This document shows positions 36,915 to 47,010 of a stretch of DNA of 64,000 bases, one piece after another. Origin of the DNA: Podospora bellae-mahoneyi. Taxonomy: Eukaryota; Ascomycota; Sordariomycetes; Sordariales; Podosporaceae. Position 1 is the first letter of the stretch. Each line of letters starts with the position of its first letter. The translations under genes were made by a program, and so were the position numbers. The DNA lies in contig NC_085883.1 in assembly GCF_035222275.1 (NCBI RefSeq), positions 3,038,001 through 3,102,000 of the forward strand, in the 5' to 3' direction. Under the pieces are notes generated by a model, which saw only the letters and a program-made list of their open reading frames with translations, made no database searches and was not told where the DNA came from.

Positions 36915-39209
36915 ATGGAACGTCGATCGCGGAGCTGGGCCCTCGGCCTCAGCATCATTGGGTTTTTCGCCCTTCTCTTCTCTGCTGGTTTTGTCCAGCA
37001 AGTAAAAGCGGACGATGTCTCGGAATATGGCACTGTTATCGGTATTGTATGTTCTACCCCTCCACAGCCCTCCTTGGTTTGCGGTCAGGACAATTGCTAA
37101 CGAGCATTCTCCACAGGATCTGGGAACCACCTACTCGTAAGTTCTACACAAACGACGGCGTCGCCGATTTCTCGAACCACCCCGCCGCTGCTGTTCTGGT
37201 CTTTGGCGCAACTGCGAGCACTGGTGACACGGTGTCAACTTTGACAGATCGGCAGTGCGGGGTGTGGGGGAGCAAAAGCAGACTTGGGAAGCAGGAAGCT
37301 AACTAGACCCTAGTTGCGTTGGTGTGATGCAGAAAGGCAAGGTCGAGATTCTCGTCAACGATCAAGGAAACCGTATTACCCCCTCTTATGTCGCCTTCAC
37401 CGATGAGGAGAGATTAGTCGGAGACGCCGCCAAGAACCAGGCTCCCGCCAACCCCCACAACACTATCTACGATATCAAGCGCCTCATCGGCCGCAAGTTC
37501 TCTGAGAAGGAGCTCCAGACTGATATCAAGCACTTCCCCTTCAAGTATGTTCCCAATGACTTTTGAGTCGCTCCTGACAACCACTAACTTGCGTTTGCAG
37601 GGTCGTCTCCAAGAATGACAAGCCGGCCGTCACCGTTAAGGTCAATGGTGAGGACAAGACCTTCACCCCCGAGGAGATTTCCGCCATGGTTCTCGGCAAG
37701 ATGAAGGAGACTGCTGAGAGCTATCTCGGCAAGAAGGTCACCCACGCCGTTGTTACCGTTCCCGCCTACTTCAACGACAACCAGCGCCAGGCCACCAAGG
37801 ATGCCGGTATGATTGCCGGTCTCAACGTCCTTCGCATTGTCAACGAGCCCACCGCCGCTGCCATCGCTTATGGTCTTGATAAGACCGATGGCGAGCGCCA
37901 AATCATTGTCTACGACTTGGGTGGTGGCACTTTCGATGTTTCCCTCCTCTCCATCGACCAGGGTGTCTTTGAGGTTTTGGCTACTGCCGGTGATACTCAT
38001 CTTGGTGGTGAGGATTTCGACCAGCGTGTCATTAACCACTTCGCCAAGACCTTCAACAAGAAGCACGGTGTTGATGTCACCACTGACGCCAAGGCCATGG
38101 GTAAGCTCAAGCGTGAGGCCGAGAAGGCCAAGCGTACCCTTTCCAGCCAGATGTCCACCCGTATTGAAATCGAGTCCCTTTTCGGCGGCAAGGACTTCTC
38201 TGAGACCCTTACCCGCGCCAAGTTCGAGGAGCTCAACAACGACCTCTTCCGCAAGACTCTCGAGCCTGTGAAACAGGTTCTCAAGGACGCCAAGGTTGCC
38301 AAGGGCGAGGTCGATGACATCGTTCTTGTTGGTGGTTCTACCCGTATCCCCAAGGTCCAGGCCCTCATTGAGGAGTTCTTTGGTGGCAAGAAGGCTTCCA
38401 AGGGCATCAACCCCGATGAGGCCGTCGCTTTCGGCGCTGCTGTCCAGGCTGGTGTTCTTTCCGGTGAGGAGGGTACTGAGGAAATCGTTCTCATGGATGT
38501 TAACCCTCTTACTCTCGGCATTGAGACCACTGGTGGTGTCATGACCAAGCTCATCACCCGCAACACTCCTATCCCTACCCGCAAGAGCCAAATCTTCTCC
38601 ACCGCCGCTGATAACCAGCCCGTGGTCTTGATCCAGGTTTACGAGGGTGAGCGTTCCATGACCAAGGACAACAACCTCCTCGGCAAGTTCGAGCTTACTG
38701 GCATCCCCCCCGCTCCCCGTGGCGTTCCCCAAATCGAGGTCTCTTTCGAACTCGACGCCAACGGAATTCTCAAGGTTTCCGCCCACGACAAGGGCACTGG
38801 CAAGGCCGAGTCCATCACCATCACCAACGACAAGGGCCGCCTTACCCAGGAGGAGATTGACCGCATGGTTGCCGAGGCTGAGAAGTACGCCGAGGAGGAC
38901 AAGGCCACCCGTGAGCGCATTGAGGCTCGCAACGGTCTTGAGAATTACGCCTTCTCCCTGAAGAACCAGGTCAACGATGAGGAGGGTATGGGCAAGAAGA
39001 TCTCAGAGGAGGACAAGGAGACCATCCTCGACGCCGTCAAGGAGACCCAAGACTGGCTTGAGGAGAATGCCGCCACTGCCTCCACCGAGGACTTCGAGGA
39101 GCAGAAGGAGAAGCTGTCTGGCGTTGCTTACCCCATCACCAGCAAGCTTTACAGCGCCGGTGGTGCCGGTGGCGAGGACGACGAGCCCGCTGGCCATGAC
39201 GAGCTTTAA
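36915..39209 (+). CDS. KAR2: ER-lumenal Hsp70 chaperone BiP/Kar2 (GRP78)
   Basis: Four exons, 36,915-37,046, 37,117-37,136, 37,314-37,544 and 37,601-39,209, encode 663 aa. The second exon is only 20 nt and codes for the first ATP-phosphate loop (DLGTTYS). Introns are GT-AG (70, 177 and 56 nt). An N-terminal signal peptide (hydrophobic core about residues 9-28) and a C-terminal HDEL retention signal place it in the ER lumen. Hsp70 signatures are intact: [35 protein letters not shown] and the linker preceding the substrate domain. It assists translocation and folding of secretory proteins and controls the unfolded-protein response. The coding sequence is strongly biased to C/G-ending codons, as in highly expressed fungal genes, which also leaves a 400-codon open frame on the other strand. 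Confidence 0.97.
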
Positions 39210-39998
39210 AGGAGTAACGTAGCATCATAGATTCCCCCAATGTTTTTTTCGCGTTTTTTTGATGGCTCGATGATAAAAGAGAGAATCATCATCACATAAT
39301 GAAGGTCCTCGAAGAGATGATGTGGTATGTTTGTGGATGTGGTCTTTTGTGATTTTCGGGTTGGGTGAAATGGGTATATTCATCATGGTCATAGGAAGGA
39401 AGCAAGGGTGGGCATATTATTCTGTGATTGTCTGGTGTGTGTCGGTTGTAGTAGGTGGCGGGCGCATCGCGGGCTTTTGTAAAGTTTGTATGAAGTATAA
39501 AGAAAAAAAAACCTACTTGAAACATTTAAATGTCCCAAGATGATGTGAATGTTGTATGGTGAATCTTGGTTGAATGGAAGTTGGCAATGTTCGATGGGAT
39601 GTGCTACGATGTCATCAAAGAGCACGATGGAGGCTATTGGAACCGGACGTCTAACATTCGTAATTGCAGGAAAGAACAGTGGTTGGCCATGGCTTTGATG
39701 CAGGTAGCATCGTGGTGATAATGTGACAGCCTTGAAGATATCAACCGTTGTCGCTGCGTCTTTGGTTGCATCCTCACCAACACCGGCATCGCTGATCTAT
39801 CACTTAATCCACTCATCACTTGCCTCACTTCTTCATTTGATTGTGAACTCTTGAAGATTTGGGCCAATTTTGCCACAAAATAGAGGCTATGTGTTGGTTG
39901 GAGTGTGGTGGGTTGGGAATTGGGAGTGTTTGATGTGACAAGGTGGTTTGGGGATGGATCAATCATGACGGCTATGTTTGTGTAAAATAAACAACACA
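39210..39998. other. 3' flank of BiP up to the tRNA gene
   Basis: No protein gene seen. It presumably contains the BiP 3' UTR and the upstream region of the tRNA gene. A 12-base match to the MITE terminus (GCCACAAAATAG) occurs at about 39,871 without a partner end. Confidence 0.5.
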
Positions 39999-40112
39999 GG
40001 CTCAATGGTCTAGTGGTATGATTCGCGCTTCGGGTTTTCTTTACAAATCCAGAACTTGGGAAACCAGTTCAAGCCTTGTGCGAGGTCTCGGGTTCGAATC
40101 CCGATTGAGCCC
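39999..40112 (+). tRNA. tRNA-Pro (anticodon CGG), with intron
   Basis: The acceptor stem GGCTCAA (39,999-40,005) pairs with TTGAGCC (40,105-40,111); the discriminator is C. A-box TGGTCTAGTGG lies at 40,006-40,016 and B-box GGTTCGAATCC at 40,091-40,101. The anticodon CGG is at 40,031-40,033 in a TTCGGGT loop on a CGCGC/GTGCG stem (one G-T pair). A 42-nt intron (40,035-40,076) sits at the canonical place one base 3' of the anticodon, so the mature body is 72 nt. A run of five T, a Pol III terminator, follows at 40,117-40,121. It decodes CCG proline codons. Confidence 0.95.
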
Positions 40113-40116
40113 GTTG

Positions 40117-40121
40117 TTTTT
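40117..40121 (+). terminator. RNA polymerase III terminator of tRNA-Pro
   Basis: Five consecutive T begin 5 nt after the tRNA discriminator base. Confidence 0.75.
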
Positions 40122-41321
40122 GGCTGTGGTGGTGCTGTTGGGTTGAATAAGCACTTTCTTTTTGGCTGGGTGGGACTTAGGGGAGTTGGCATGGTGTGAA
40201 GGAAGGAGAGGAAGCTGCGGTATGGATTGATGGTTGGTAGGTGATTGTTGGACTACGGGGGTCTTGGTGAGCTTTGTGAGGTTGAGGAGCTGAGAATGGA
40301 GACCTCAAGACACGAGACTCGGGGACTTGGGAGGCTCAACCAGTGAATTATGACGCTGAGATTAGCAGGTCTAAAGACTGGGCAAAGCCTGTCACAATGG
40401 ATATTCATTCACGGCACGAAACTGAGTTGGCTGGTTGGAATAGCGATTGTAGCCTGCAAGTGTGTTTTCATTGCACAAGTGAACTTGAATCTGGCGAGCA
40501 AAAAGCACTTTGTGACAGACCTGATGTTAGAATAGGAGTCTGAAGTTGGGGTTAGGGTTGTGAACGAAATATCATTTGCGAAGCCATGATTCTGTTTTAT
40601 ATCAACTGACTGACGATAGTTCTCGGCGTCTGACTCACACGTGATGATGTTAGTAAAAAGGATGCAATTATGGTTTGCGCAGTCTTGTCGTTGTCTTGGT
40701 GGGTGAGAGGTGTGTCACATCTTCCTCACAGTTGGCCACATTAGGTAACCAACTGGCTCTGTCATGAGGAGAAAGCTAGCCGGTCAACTAGGCGAGGCCC
40801 GTTTCAATCGAGTACTGAGCCAAAGGTCGAAACCACCTGTATGGGCCTCGTAAAAGACATCTTCATCTTGAGTAAACAAGTGACTTGACCGGAGCAACTG
40901 GTGGTCACAGTTCACTTCTAGAAAACAAAGTGGGGCTCTTGGACCCAGGGCTTCCCGCATTGCCAAGAGTTGTGACGTCCACAGTTGCCCACACGACCAC
41001 CCCCCACTATTGGGGACCGCCACCAGAAAATTGAGAGGAACTGTTCTGACGGGCCGCCTCTTTATTAATACCCCTTTTGCCTGTGGTTGTGTATTATTCA
41101 TCACTCGACCCTCAAACATCCTGAGAGAATCTTTGCTTTCTCTTACGCAGCACCTACAAATCGAAGCGCCCGTTGCTCTTTTTTTCCCCGGACAGTTTTG
41201 GCCGAAGAAAGGAGACATCAAAACTCTGACTCGACCAGAACCCCCGCCATCCGTCGAGCACGACATCACCACCACCAACTTGCGATCACCTCCGATTCGA
41301 GAAACGAGATATATTTCAGCT
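40122..41321. other. Upstream region of REI1
   Basis: No gene recognised between the tRNA terminator and the REI1 start. The last 250 bp are CT/AC-rich, as expected of the promoter and leader. An open frame running through 41,010-41,471 only continues REI1 exon 1 upstream, without a better ATG. Confidence 0.5.
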
Positions 41322-43132
41322 ATGGCGACCATTAGTGGTAGTCGTGCTGCTCCAGGCGCTGCTCCTGGCGCAGATATTGGATCTTCGCATCCTTATACTT
41401 GCAATACCTGCCAGGTCGCCTTCCGCAATGGCGATTTGCAGAGGGGTCATATGCGCAGTGACTGGCAGTAAGTTTTCTCCCTGTCATAATCATGTTGGCG
41501 CATAGAGTTCACAGGCTTACATTTACTTTCCACAGTCGCTACAACCTGAAGCGCCGTGTCGCCTCGCTGCCCCCCATCTCCTCGGAAATTTTCACCGAAA
41601 AGGTCCTCCAGGCCCGCGCTGCCACCACTGCGCAGGCGGACAAGGCCGGCTTCGAGAGAGCCTGCGAAGTTTGCCAGAAAAATTATTTCAGCGAGGGCGC
41701 ATACAAGAACCATCTTACCAGCTCCAAGCACAAGGCCAAGTTCGCTGCTCTGGCGGCTCGCCCACAGGGCAAGATCCCTGACGATGCCAGCTCCATGACC
41801 TTCTCGCTTGGCGAGCCAGCCCCTACAGACTCTGTGGTTGATTCGGACGCGGAGGAGGAGTTTAACGAGGTGGTTGAGGGTATCAAGAACACCCAGCTGC
41901 AAGAGAACGAGAAAGTCTCGCCACTTAGACGTCCCTCCAACCCTCACTTGTCAGCCGCTGCCCAGCACAAGACTGAGCACCCCGTGTCAGAGACACCCAG
42001 TGAAGAGGAGGAGGAATCCGCTACCCCTTCCTCTGCTACCCCAGTGGTTTCACAACAACAAGCTGGTCCTCCCCGGACAATCAATACTTGTATTTTCTGC
42101 AATTATGAGTCCGAGAATCCTCAGCTCAACGCCCAGCACATGGAAAAGACCCACGGCATGTTCATCCCGGAGAAGCAATACCTCGTTGATCTCGAGGGCT
42201 TGATAAACTACCTCCAAGAGCGCGTGTATGACCTCAACGAGTGCATCACCTGCTCCAAGATGAGAAACACCACTTACGCCGTCCAGACTCACATGCGCGA
42301 CAAAGCCCATGTTCAAATTCCTTTCACAACCGAAGATGAACAGCTCGAAATTGGTGAATTCTACGACTTCCGCGCCACTTATTCTGACGACGAAGAGGGA
42401 GAGTGGGAGGATGAGGATGAGGAGATGGAGGATGCTGACACGAACGGTGGTGCCAAACTTGGTGGTCACCGCGCAACCAGGACAGTTACAGTCGACGAGA
42501 ATGGTGATGAGATCATGGAGGATGGGGATGGAGAAGGATGGGAGACGGATTCTGACGAGTCGTCTCTGAATTCTGATGATTTGCACGCCGTTCCCGCGGA
42601 GCTACATCTTCACCAGTATGAGAGGCTGTCAAAGAATCATCACCACTCGTCAAGCACACCAAGGACGCACCAGCAGGCAGATGGGTTCCATGCTCACAGC
42701 AAGAAGAGTCACGCGGTGTTCTATGATGATTATGAGTTACACCTCGGCAGTGGGAAGGCTGTTGGTCACAGATCGCTCAACAAGTACTACAGGCAAAATC
42801 TGTATAAATACCCCACGCCAGAGGAGAGGGCCGAGAGGTTGTTGCTCAAGGCCAACGAGCAAGGTCAGGGTGTCATGGACGTGGACGAGGATGGGAATGG
42901 GCAGACGGTTGTCCCGCTGCGGGATCCCAACCCCAAGGCCAGGGGGAGAGCGGTGGTGGGCAGAGACGTTGCCGGTCTGGGTGTCAGGTCTGCTGGCGAG
43001 CTGGAGAAGCACAGGGCTGTGGTGGTGAAGGGTAAGAAGCAAGAGTGGAAGGACCAGAAGGACAGAGGCATGCTTCAGGCGAGACTGGGCATCAAGGAGA
43101 AAGCGCCTCATCCGGCTACATACTTGCGTTAG
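41322..43132 (+). CDS. REI1: Rei1-like C2H2 zinc-finger protein, cytoplasmic 60S biogenesis factor
   Basis: Exons 41,322-41,467 and 41,536-43,132 give 580 aa. The 68-nt intron (GTAAGT...CCACAG) restores the conserved RSDWHRYNLKRR. Zinc fingers are visible at about residues 27-50 (YTCNTCQVAF...HMRSDWH), 92-115 (ACEVCQKNYFS...HLTSSKH), then NTCIFCNYES...HMEKTH and NECITCSKMR...HMRDKAH. An acidic stretch and the conserved C-terminal SHAVFYDDYELHLGSGK and RSLNKYYRQNLY follow. Rei1/ZNF622 proteins act on cytoplasmic pre-60S particles, helping recycle Arx1/Alb1 and probing the exit tunnel with the C-terminal tail. Length is longer than yeast Rei1 (393 aa), mostly through acidic linkers. Confidence 0.94.
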
Positions 43133-43448
43133 AGCGTTTGATAGAGGGGGTGTGCCACTTTGTTTGTGCATTGGGGTTTTAGAACTGAGAAATGGTTACA
43201 TGTTTGTCGCATGAGTAGGTCTTTTTGGTCTCCACATGGTTGGGCATCTGTTGACAATATCTTTGTTGTTTGTGTAAGAGCATGTCTTCAGCAAGATTTC
43301 GCAAATTTTACCATGGCACTTCGTCGTCTTCCGTTTAAGAGTTCGGCACTTTTTTTTAGCCACTGTGCCACAATCTATCTTTGGCAGAAGACTTGAATCT
43401 CTCTTCAACCTCTTCGAGACCCATCATCACAACTCGCCTACCGTCGCT

Positions 43449-43830
43449 ATGGCCCGTCACACTGGTGCCGTTGTTTATCATGAATGGGTATCACGCTCTG
43501 CGCCGAGAGCTGTAACCACGTCTCATTCTTCCACTGGTTGACCTTTAGTTTGGCACTCTTACCACAAAATATGCGAGACACAAAAGTAGGTTAACCCATA
43601 CTATACTGGGAACTACCATATACCTTAAAAGTTAATTAATAGGCCTTTAAACCATCTTCTAAGGCCTATTAACTATCCTTGAAGGTTTATCAACCATCTT
43701 GAAGGGCCTATAAACTACCTATCTTTAAAGTCCTATGAACTATCCTTCAAGGCATGTTAACCTACCTTAGTGTCTCAATTATTTTGTGGCGAGGGTGTTT
43801 GGTTCGGTGTTGGGGGATGAGTAATGCAAT
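43449..43830 (+). pseudogene. Possible small spliced ORF interrupted by the MITE
   Basis: An ATG at 43,449 opens 13 codons ending in Trp at 43,487. They are followed by an intron-like sequence: donor GTATCA at 43,488, branch GTTGAC, acceptor CTTTAG ending at 43,548. The five bases after the acceptor, TTTGG, are exactly the left target duplication of the MITE and recur on its right side. The MITE therefore appears to have landed at the start of a second exon. I cannot recognise any protein and the piece may be chance; coordinates after the MITE are approximate. Confidence 0.25.
43554..43797. mobile_element. MITE copy 2 (244 bp)
   Basis: The same family as the element at 29,141-29,373. Left end CACTCTTACCACAAAATA; right end, on the complementary strand, CACCCTCGCCACAAAATAA; both run into GTTAAC about 35 bp inside. 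The 5-bp flank TTTGG is duplicated (43,549-43,553 and 43,798-43,802). The interior has the same 21-22-nt units (AAGGCCTATNAACTATCCTT-like), slightly shuffled relative to copy 1. Non-coding, so it must depend on a transposase made elsewhere, if still mobile. Confidence 0.85.
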
Positions 43831-44049
43831 AAGCAGCGCTATTGGCTTGGTCATTCATTCTGCTTCCAATTGAGGGAAGCGATTCTCAGCCAGAGCCTGT
43901 GCACGCGAGTTTTCAGCTTGGACACCCGCCAGTCTGGAAGTTAAAGCGTAGGGAGTCCTCAGTTTTCTGCTTCTTTGAAATTCCGTTGGTTCTAACATCA
44001 CGAGAAGCCGAGGGGTTCATCAGTTCCAGTTTTGTTATCAAATGTCAAC

Positions 44050-45009
44050 ATGTCGCGCCAACAAACTCAGCCTGTCACCCAGAGGATCACGCCCCGTCAA
44101 AAATATCGATGGGGAATTCCCCATGGCATGATACCTTCCTTAGACAATGGAACATGCCTGGACCACGCTCCGGTGGCGTGCAAGAAGAATTGGTCCCGAA
44201 GTGTCTCTCAATGCTGTCCCTCGGGCGATACCTGCTACAGCACAACTAGCCTCAGCGTCAGATTCAACTACTACTGCTGTCCAGGGGGTATGTGTTTAGA
44301 ATCCTCAAGTCGGGGTAATGGAAAACTTACCGACCATGTACCTAGAGAGTGACTGCAAAAACGCCGTGGACAGCCTGACAACGTGGGCCAACTCGACTTG
44401 GGTTCTCTACAAGGACAGCCCTGGGCCATCGGGGGTATTCCTGCTGCCCTCCTGAGTATGTCGGCGTGCACCGTACCACTGGTGTTGGAGATGGCGGCCT
44501 GTGTGAGGACCCTGAAATAGCCGCGTTGCTTCCCCAGTCCCGTATCGCAACTTCCCATTTCTCCTCCGAGGACTAGAACCACGGTTGGTGCTTCTGGTGC
44601 GACAACTTCCACCGCTGGAGGGGGAATTGCGGGAGCTGACACCACTCCAGACAGCACTCCAGGCATCTCGCGCAGTGGCAGCGACGGCGGCGGTGGCAGC
44701 AACGAAATGGGATCATCGATATCCCCTGTCGCCATCGCCGGCACCGTCATCGGCGGGATAGCTGCTCTCGTCCTCGGCCTCGCTCTGGTACTGTGGCTTC
44801 ACCGCAAGAGCCAGCGCGGTAGAAAGGCAGCGGCTTTGCCGGAGCCAAGGTCACAGGAACCTCATGCGTCTGTTTCTAATCATACATCAACCGCCTTGTC
44901 TCCCGCGCAGGCTATGACACCCAAGGAAACCGTGCCACCTGCTACCTCTTCCGGCAATACACCAAACATCACCCCTCCTCCTCCTGCCGCGCAGATCACA
45001 CAGTCCTAG
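44050..45009 (+). pseudogene. Cysteine-rich single-pass membrane protein gene, frameshifted
   Basis: Exon 44,050-44,287, then an intron 44,288-44,345 (GTATGT...CCTAG), reads through two Cys-rich blocks: VSQCCPSGDTCYS and YYCCPG, then ESDCKNAVDSLTTWANSTW. At a five-G run (44,431-44,435) the frame is lost and a TGA follows at 44,453. Removing one base would restore the neighbouring frame, which continues YSCCPPEYVGV. A GTATGT donor at 44,456 and acceptor at 44,537 can link that frame to the last part: a Thr/Ser/Gly-rich stalk, one membrane helix (about 44,716-44,795) followed by basic residues, and a Pro-rich tail. The plan resembles fungal surface sensors or adhesins. No signal peptide is visible, so the 5' end may also be lost. 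A sequencing error in the G-run is the main alternative. Confidence 0.5.
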
Positions 45010-45411
45010 CATGAGCCGATCAACATATGAAGGAGGTTTGTTTTGTTTTACTGACCAAGTGGGAGGGTCAATGCCGGCTTCCAGGGCTAGGTTCAAGGTT
45101 GCTGATGAGATGTCGGCTACGAACTGCGATACCCAAATGATCACACGTACTTAGACGGAGGCTAAGAGAGCCTTGGATACATTTTGCAGCAAGTTCAAAT
45201 CACCCCAACATCACCGCGTGGCTTTTCCTTACTGCAGTTTCAACCCGGAGCTGTATGTATAGCTATTCTTTGTGCATAACTTCAGAGATATCCCGCCATC
45301 AATTAACTCAACAAACACCGCGATAACGCCGTCACGCTGTTTCTGCAACTATACCCAACGATTCACCAGCAAGAACGCTTCCATGTACGTACAAATAGCC
45401 AGCCCTCCATG
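45010..45411. other. Intergenic, between the Cys-rich gene and the C3HC gene
   Basis: About 400 bp between two converging 3' ends. Nothing recognisable. Confidence 0.4.
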
Positions 45412-47010
45412 TTACTCCCCAGGTGCGATTGATCCGGAAGTCCCGGGCCTACTACTACCCAGCCTCTTCGACAACTTCCCTCCCTTGGTATTAAACAAGC
45501 TTTTCACCCGCCTCAACCGGCTCATGACATCCTGATCTTTCTTCTTTCTCGCCTCCTCATCCTCTTCCTGCAGATCCCGGTCATCCTCCCTATCTGCCAT
45601 CGGTGTGCCACCCGCAGTCGTCGGCCGTGGTCTCTCGGGTGTTTTTGACGTCCCAACAGCAGCAGCACTGCTCTTACTCCTCCCATGATGCCCTCCAGCC
45701 GTTCCCTCCACCCTTTCTCGGATAAAACTCTCATTCTTCAGGACCTCCAAAAGCACTTCCCAAGCTGGCTTCTCCTTGCTTCCTTTTGGTAGTAACTTGG
45801 CTCCTGGATTCCGTTGCACCTCCCCGTTCTTCCAAGGGCAAAAGAACCTGTGCTCTCTTACCGGATCCAAATGATCCATTGGTGCCGGCTCCAATATCTC
45901 CTTCGTTTCAGGGTTGATCTGCCGCGACTTGAACATCCACAGCCCCAACCTCCGCAAACAAGTATGGCAACTCGCACTGTTAGGAATCGGCGCGTTACTC
46001 AACCGTGGGTTCGTCAACCCCTGCCAGCCCATCAGCGCCAGCGCCAACGCCGGCCTATTCACCTCCCCCTCCCTCCGCTGTTCCCCTTCTGCCGCTGGTG
46101 CCGGTTCCGTAACAAACGTCCTTGGTAAATATCCAACCACCACCTCCAAATCCAACCCCTCCGGCAGTCTCAAGTTGAACTCGTACGGCAAAAAGTCCTT
46201 CCTCTGACACAACTCATCATATCTCTCCCGCAAAGCCGTCATTGCCCACTTCGAGTTCGGCAACGGCAGCCTCAGCAGCGAATCGTCACACCCCGTTCCC
46301 CTCCACAAACACCCCTCCCCGTGCCCATCCCCCTGCATCAAGCTCTCATACCTCTTCACAACCTCCGCCTCCATCTCCCTCCCCACCTCCCCTTCGACGT
46401 CCCTCCCCCTCCCAATCTTGACCGTCACCTCCCTCTCACAGAGCGTACACTTCACCCTCTCCTTGCCGAGACAAACCCACCCCCTCTTCGCCCACTCAAT
46501 CTCTGATATCCGCTCCGGTTTTGGGGTCCAATCCGTCAGCTCCTGAAACGTGGCCAGTCTCCTGAGTAACTCCCCTCTGTCGGCGGGGCAGTATTTAGGC
46601 GGTTGTTTCTTTTCTCTTGTTGTGTCCCCTTTTGCTGAGTCCCCTCCTCGTGGAGCTGGGCTGAATTTCCTGAGCATGACGTTTGATATCGTTGTTGGCC
46701 CTCCATTATTACTACTGCTCAAACGAATCGAACTTCCCGGGCTGGAATTCAGGATTGTCGAGCGCTGGGGTTGCGGTGTCGCGAATCGGGATGGGGGTGT
46801 GGGAGTTGACCCGCCGTTGACGCGTCGCTTTTTGGAGAGGATGTCTTCTGCTGTCATTGTTCGGGATAGTGACAGGCCGGGTGTTGAAAGAGGGGAATCA
46901 GGGTTGTTGTGATTGTTGTTGGTGTTGTCGGTGGGAGTGGAGGAAGGGGAGGAGGTGTTTCCTATGCCTTGGACTAGGGCGTTGAACTTGCGTTTGACTG
47001 TTACGTTCAT
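45412..47010 (-). CDS. C3HC zinc-finger / Rsm1-domain protein (NIPA-like)
   Basis: A single exon of 532 aa. The first ATG is at 47,010; the frame stays open upstream to 47,235 but without an ATG. After a low-complexity N-terminus comes the zf-C3HC domain, opening YCPADRGELLRRLATF and continuing WAKRGWVCLGKERVKCTLCE, with GEGCLWRGTGCDDSLLRLP as its second half. Further on is an Rsm1-type region with SASCHTCLRRLGLWMF and EHRFFCPWKN. The C-terminal 120 residues are charged and basic. S. pombe Rsm1 acts in mRNA export; animal ZC3HC1/NIPA sits at the nuclear basket. A nuclear-envelope role here is inferred from the family. It is divergent from the HECT ligase gene. Confidence 0.88.
   Translation of the reverse strand: MNVTVKRKFNALVQGIGNTSSPSSTPTDNTNNNHNNPDSPLSTPGLSLSRTMTAEDILSKKRRVNGGSTPTPPSRFATPQPQRSTILNSSPGSSIRLSSSNNGGPTTISNVMLRKFSPAPRGGDSAKGDTTREKKQPPKYCPADRGELLRRLATFQELTDWTPKPERISEIEWAKRGWVCLGKERVKCTLCEREVTVKIGRGRDVEGEVGREMEAEVVKRYESLMQGDGHGEGCLWRGTGCDDSLLRLPLPNSKWAMTALRERYDELCQRKDFLPYEFNLRLPEGLDLEVVVGYLPRTFVTEPAPAAEGEQRREGEVNRPALALALMGWQGLTNPRLSNAPIPNSASCHTCLRRLGLWMFKSRQINPETKEILEPAPMDHLDPVREHRFFCPWKNGEVQRNPGAKLLPKGSKEKPAWEVLLEVLKNESFIRERVEGTAGGHHGRSKSSAAAVGTSKTPERPRPTTAGGTPMADREDDRDLQEEDEEARKKKDQDVMSRLRRVKSLFNTKGGKLSKRLGSSRPGTSGSIAPGE

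Larger units (their letters stand above)
43133..44049. other. Intergenic region between REI1 and the cysteine-rich gene
   Basis: Holds the REI1 3' flank, a possible small interrupted gene at 43,449-43,830 and MITE copy 2. No other feature is seen. Confidence 0.5.

Noticed and set aside
37584-38786. 400-codon open frame on the minus strand opposite the BiP coding region
   Set aside because: It is the well-known antisense shadow of Hsp70 genes with strong C/G-ending codon bias; the plus-strand frame is certain.
39866-39885. GCCACAAAATAG match to the MITE terminus
   Set aside because: Only 12 bases, with no second end, no internal units and no target duplication.
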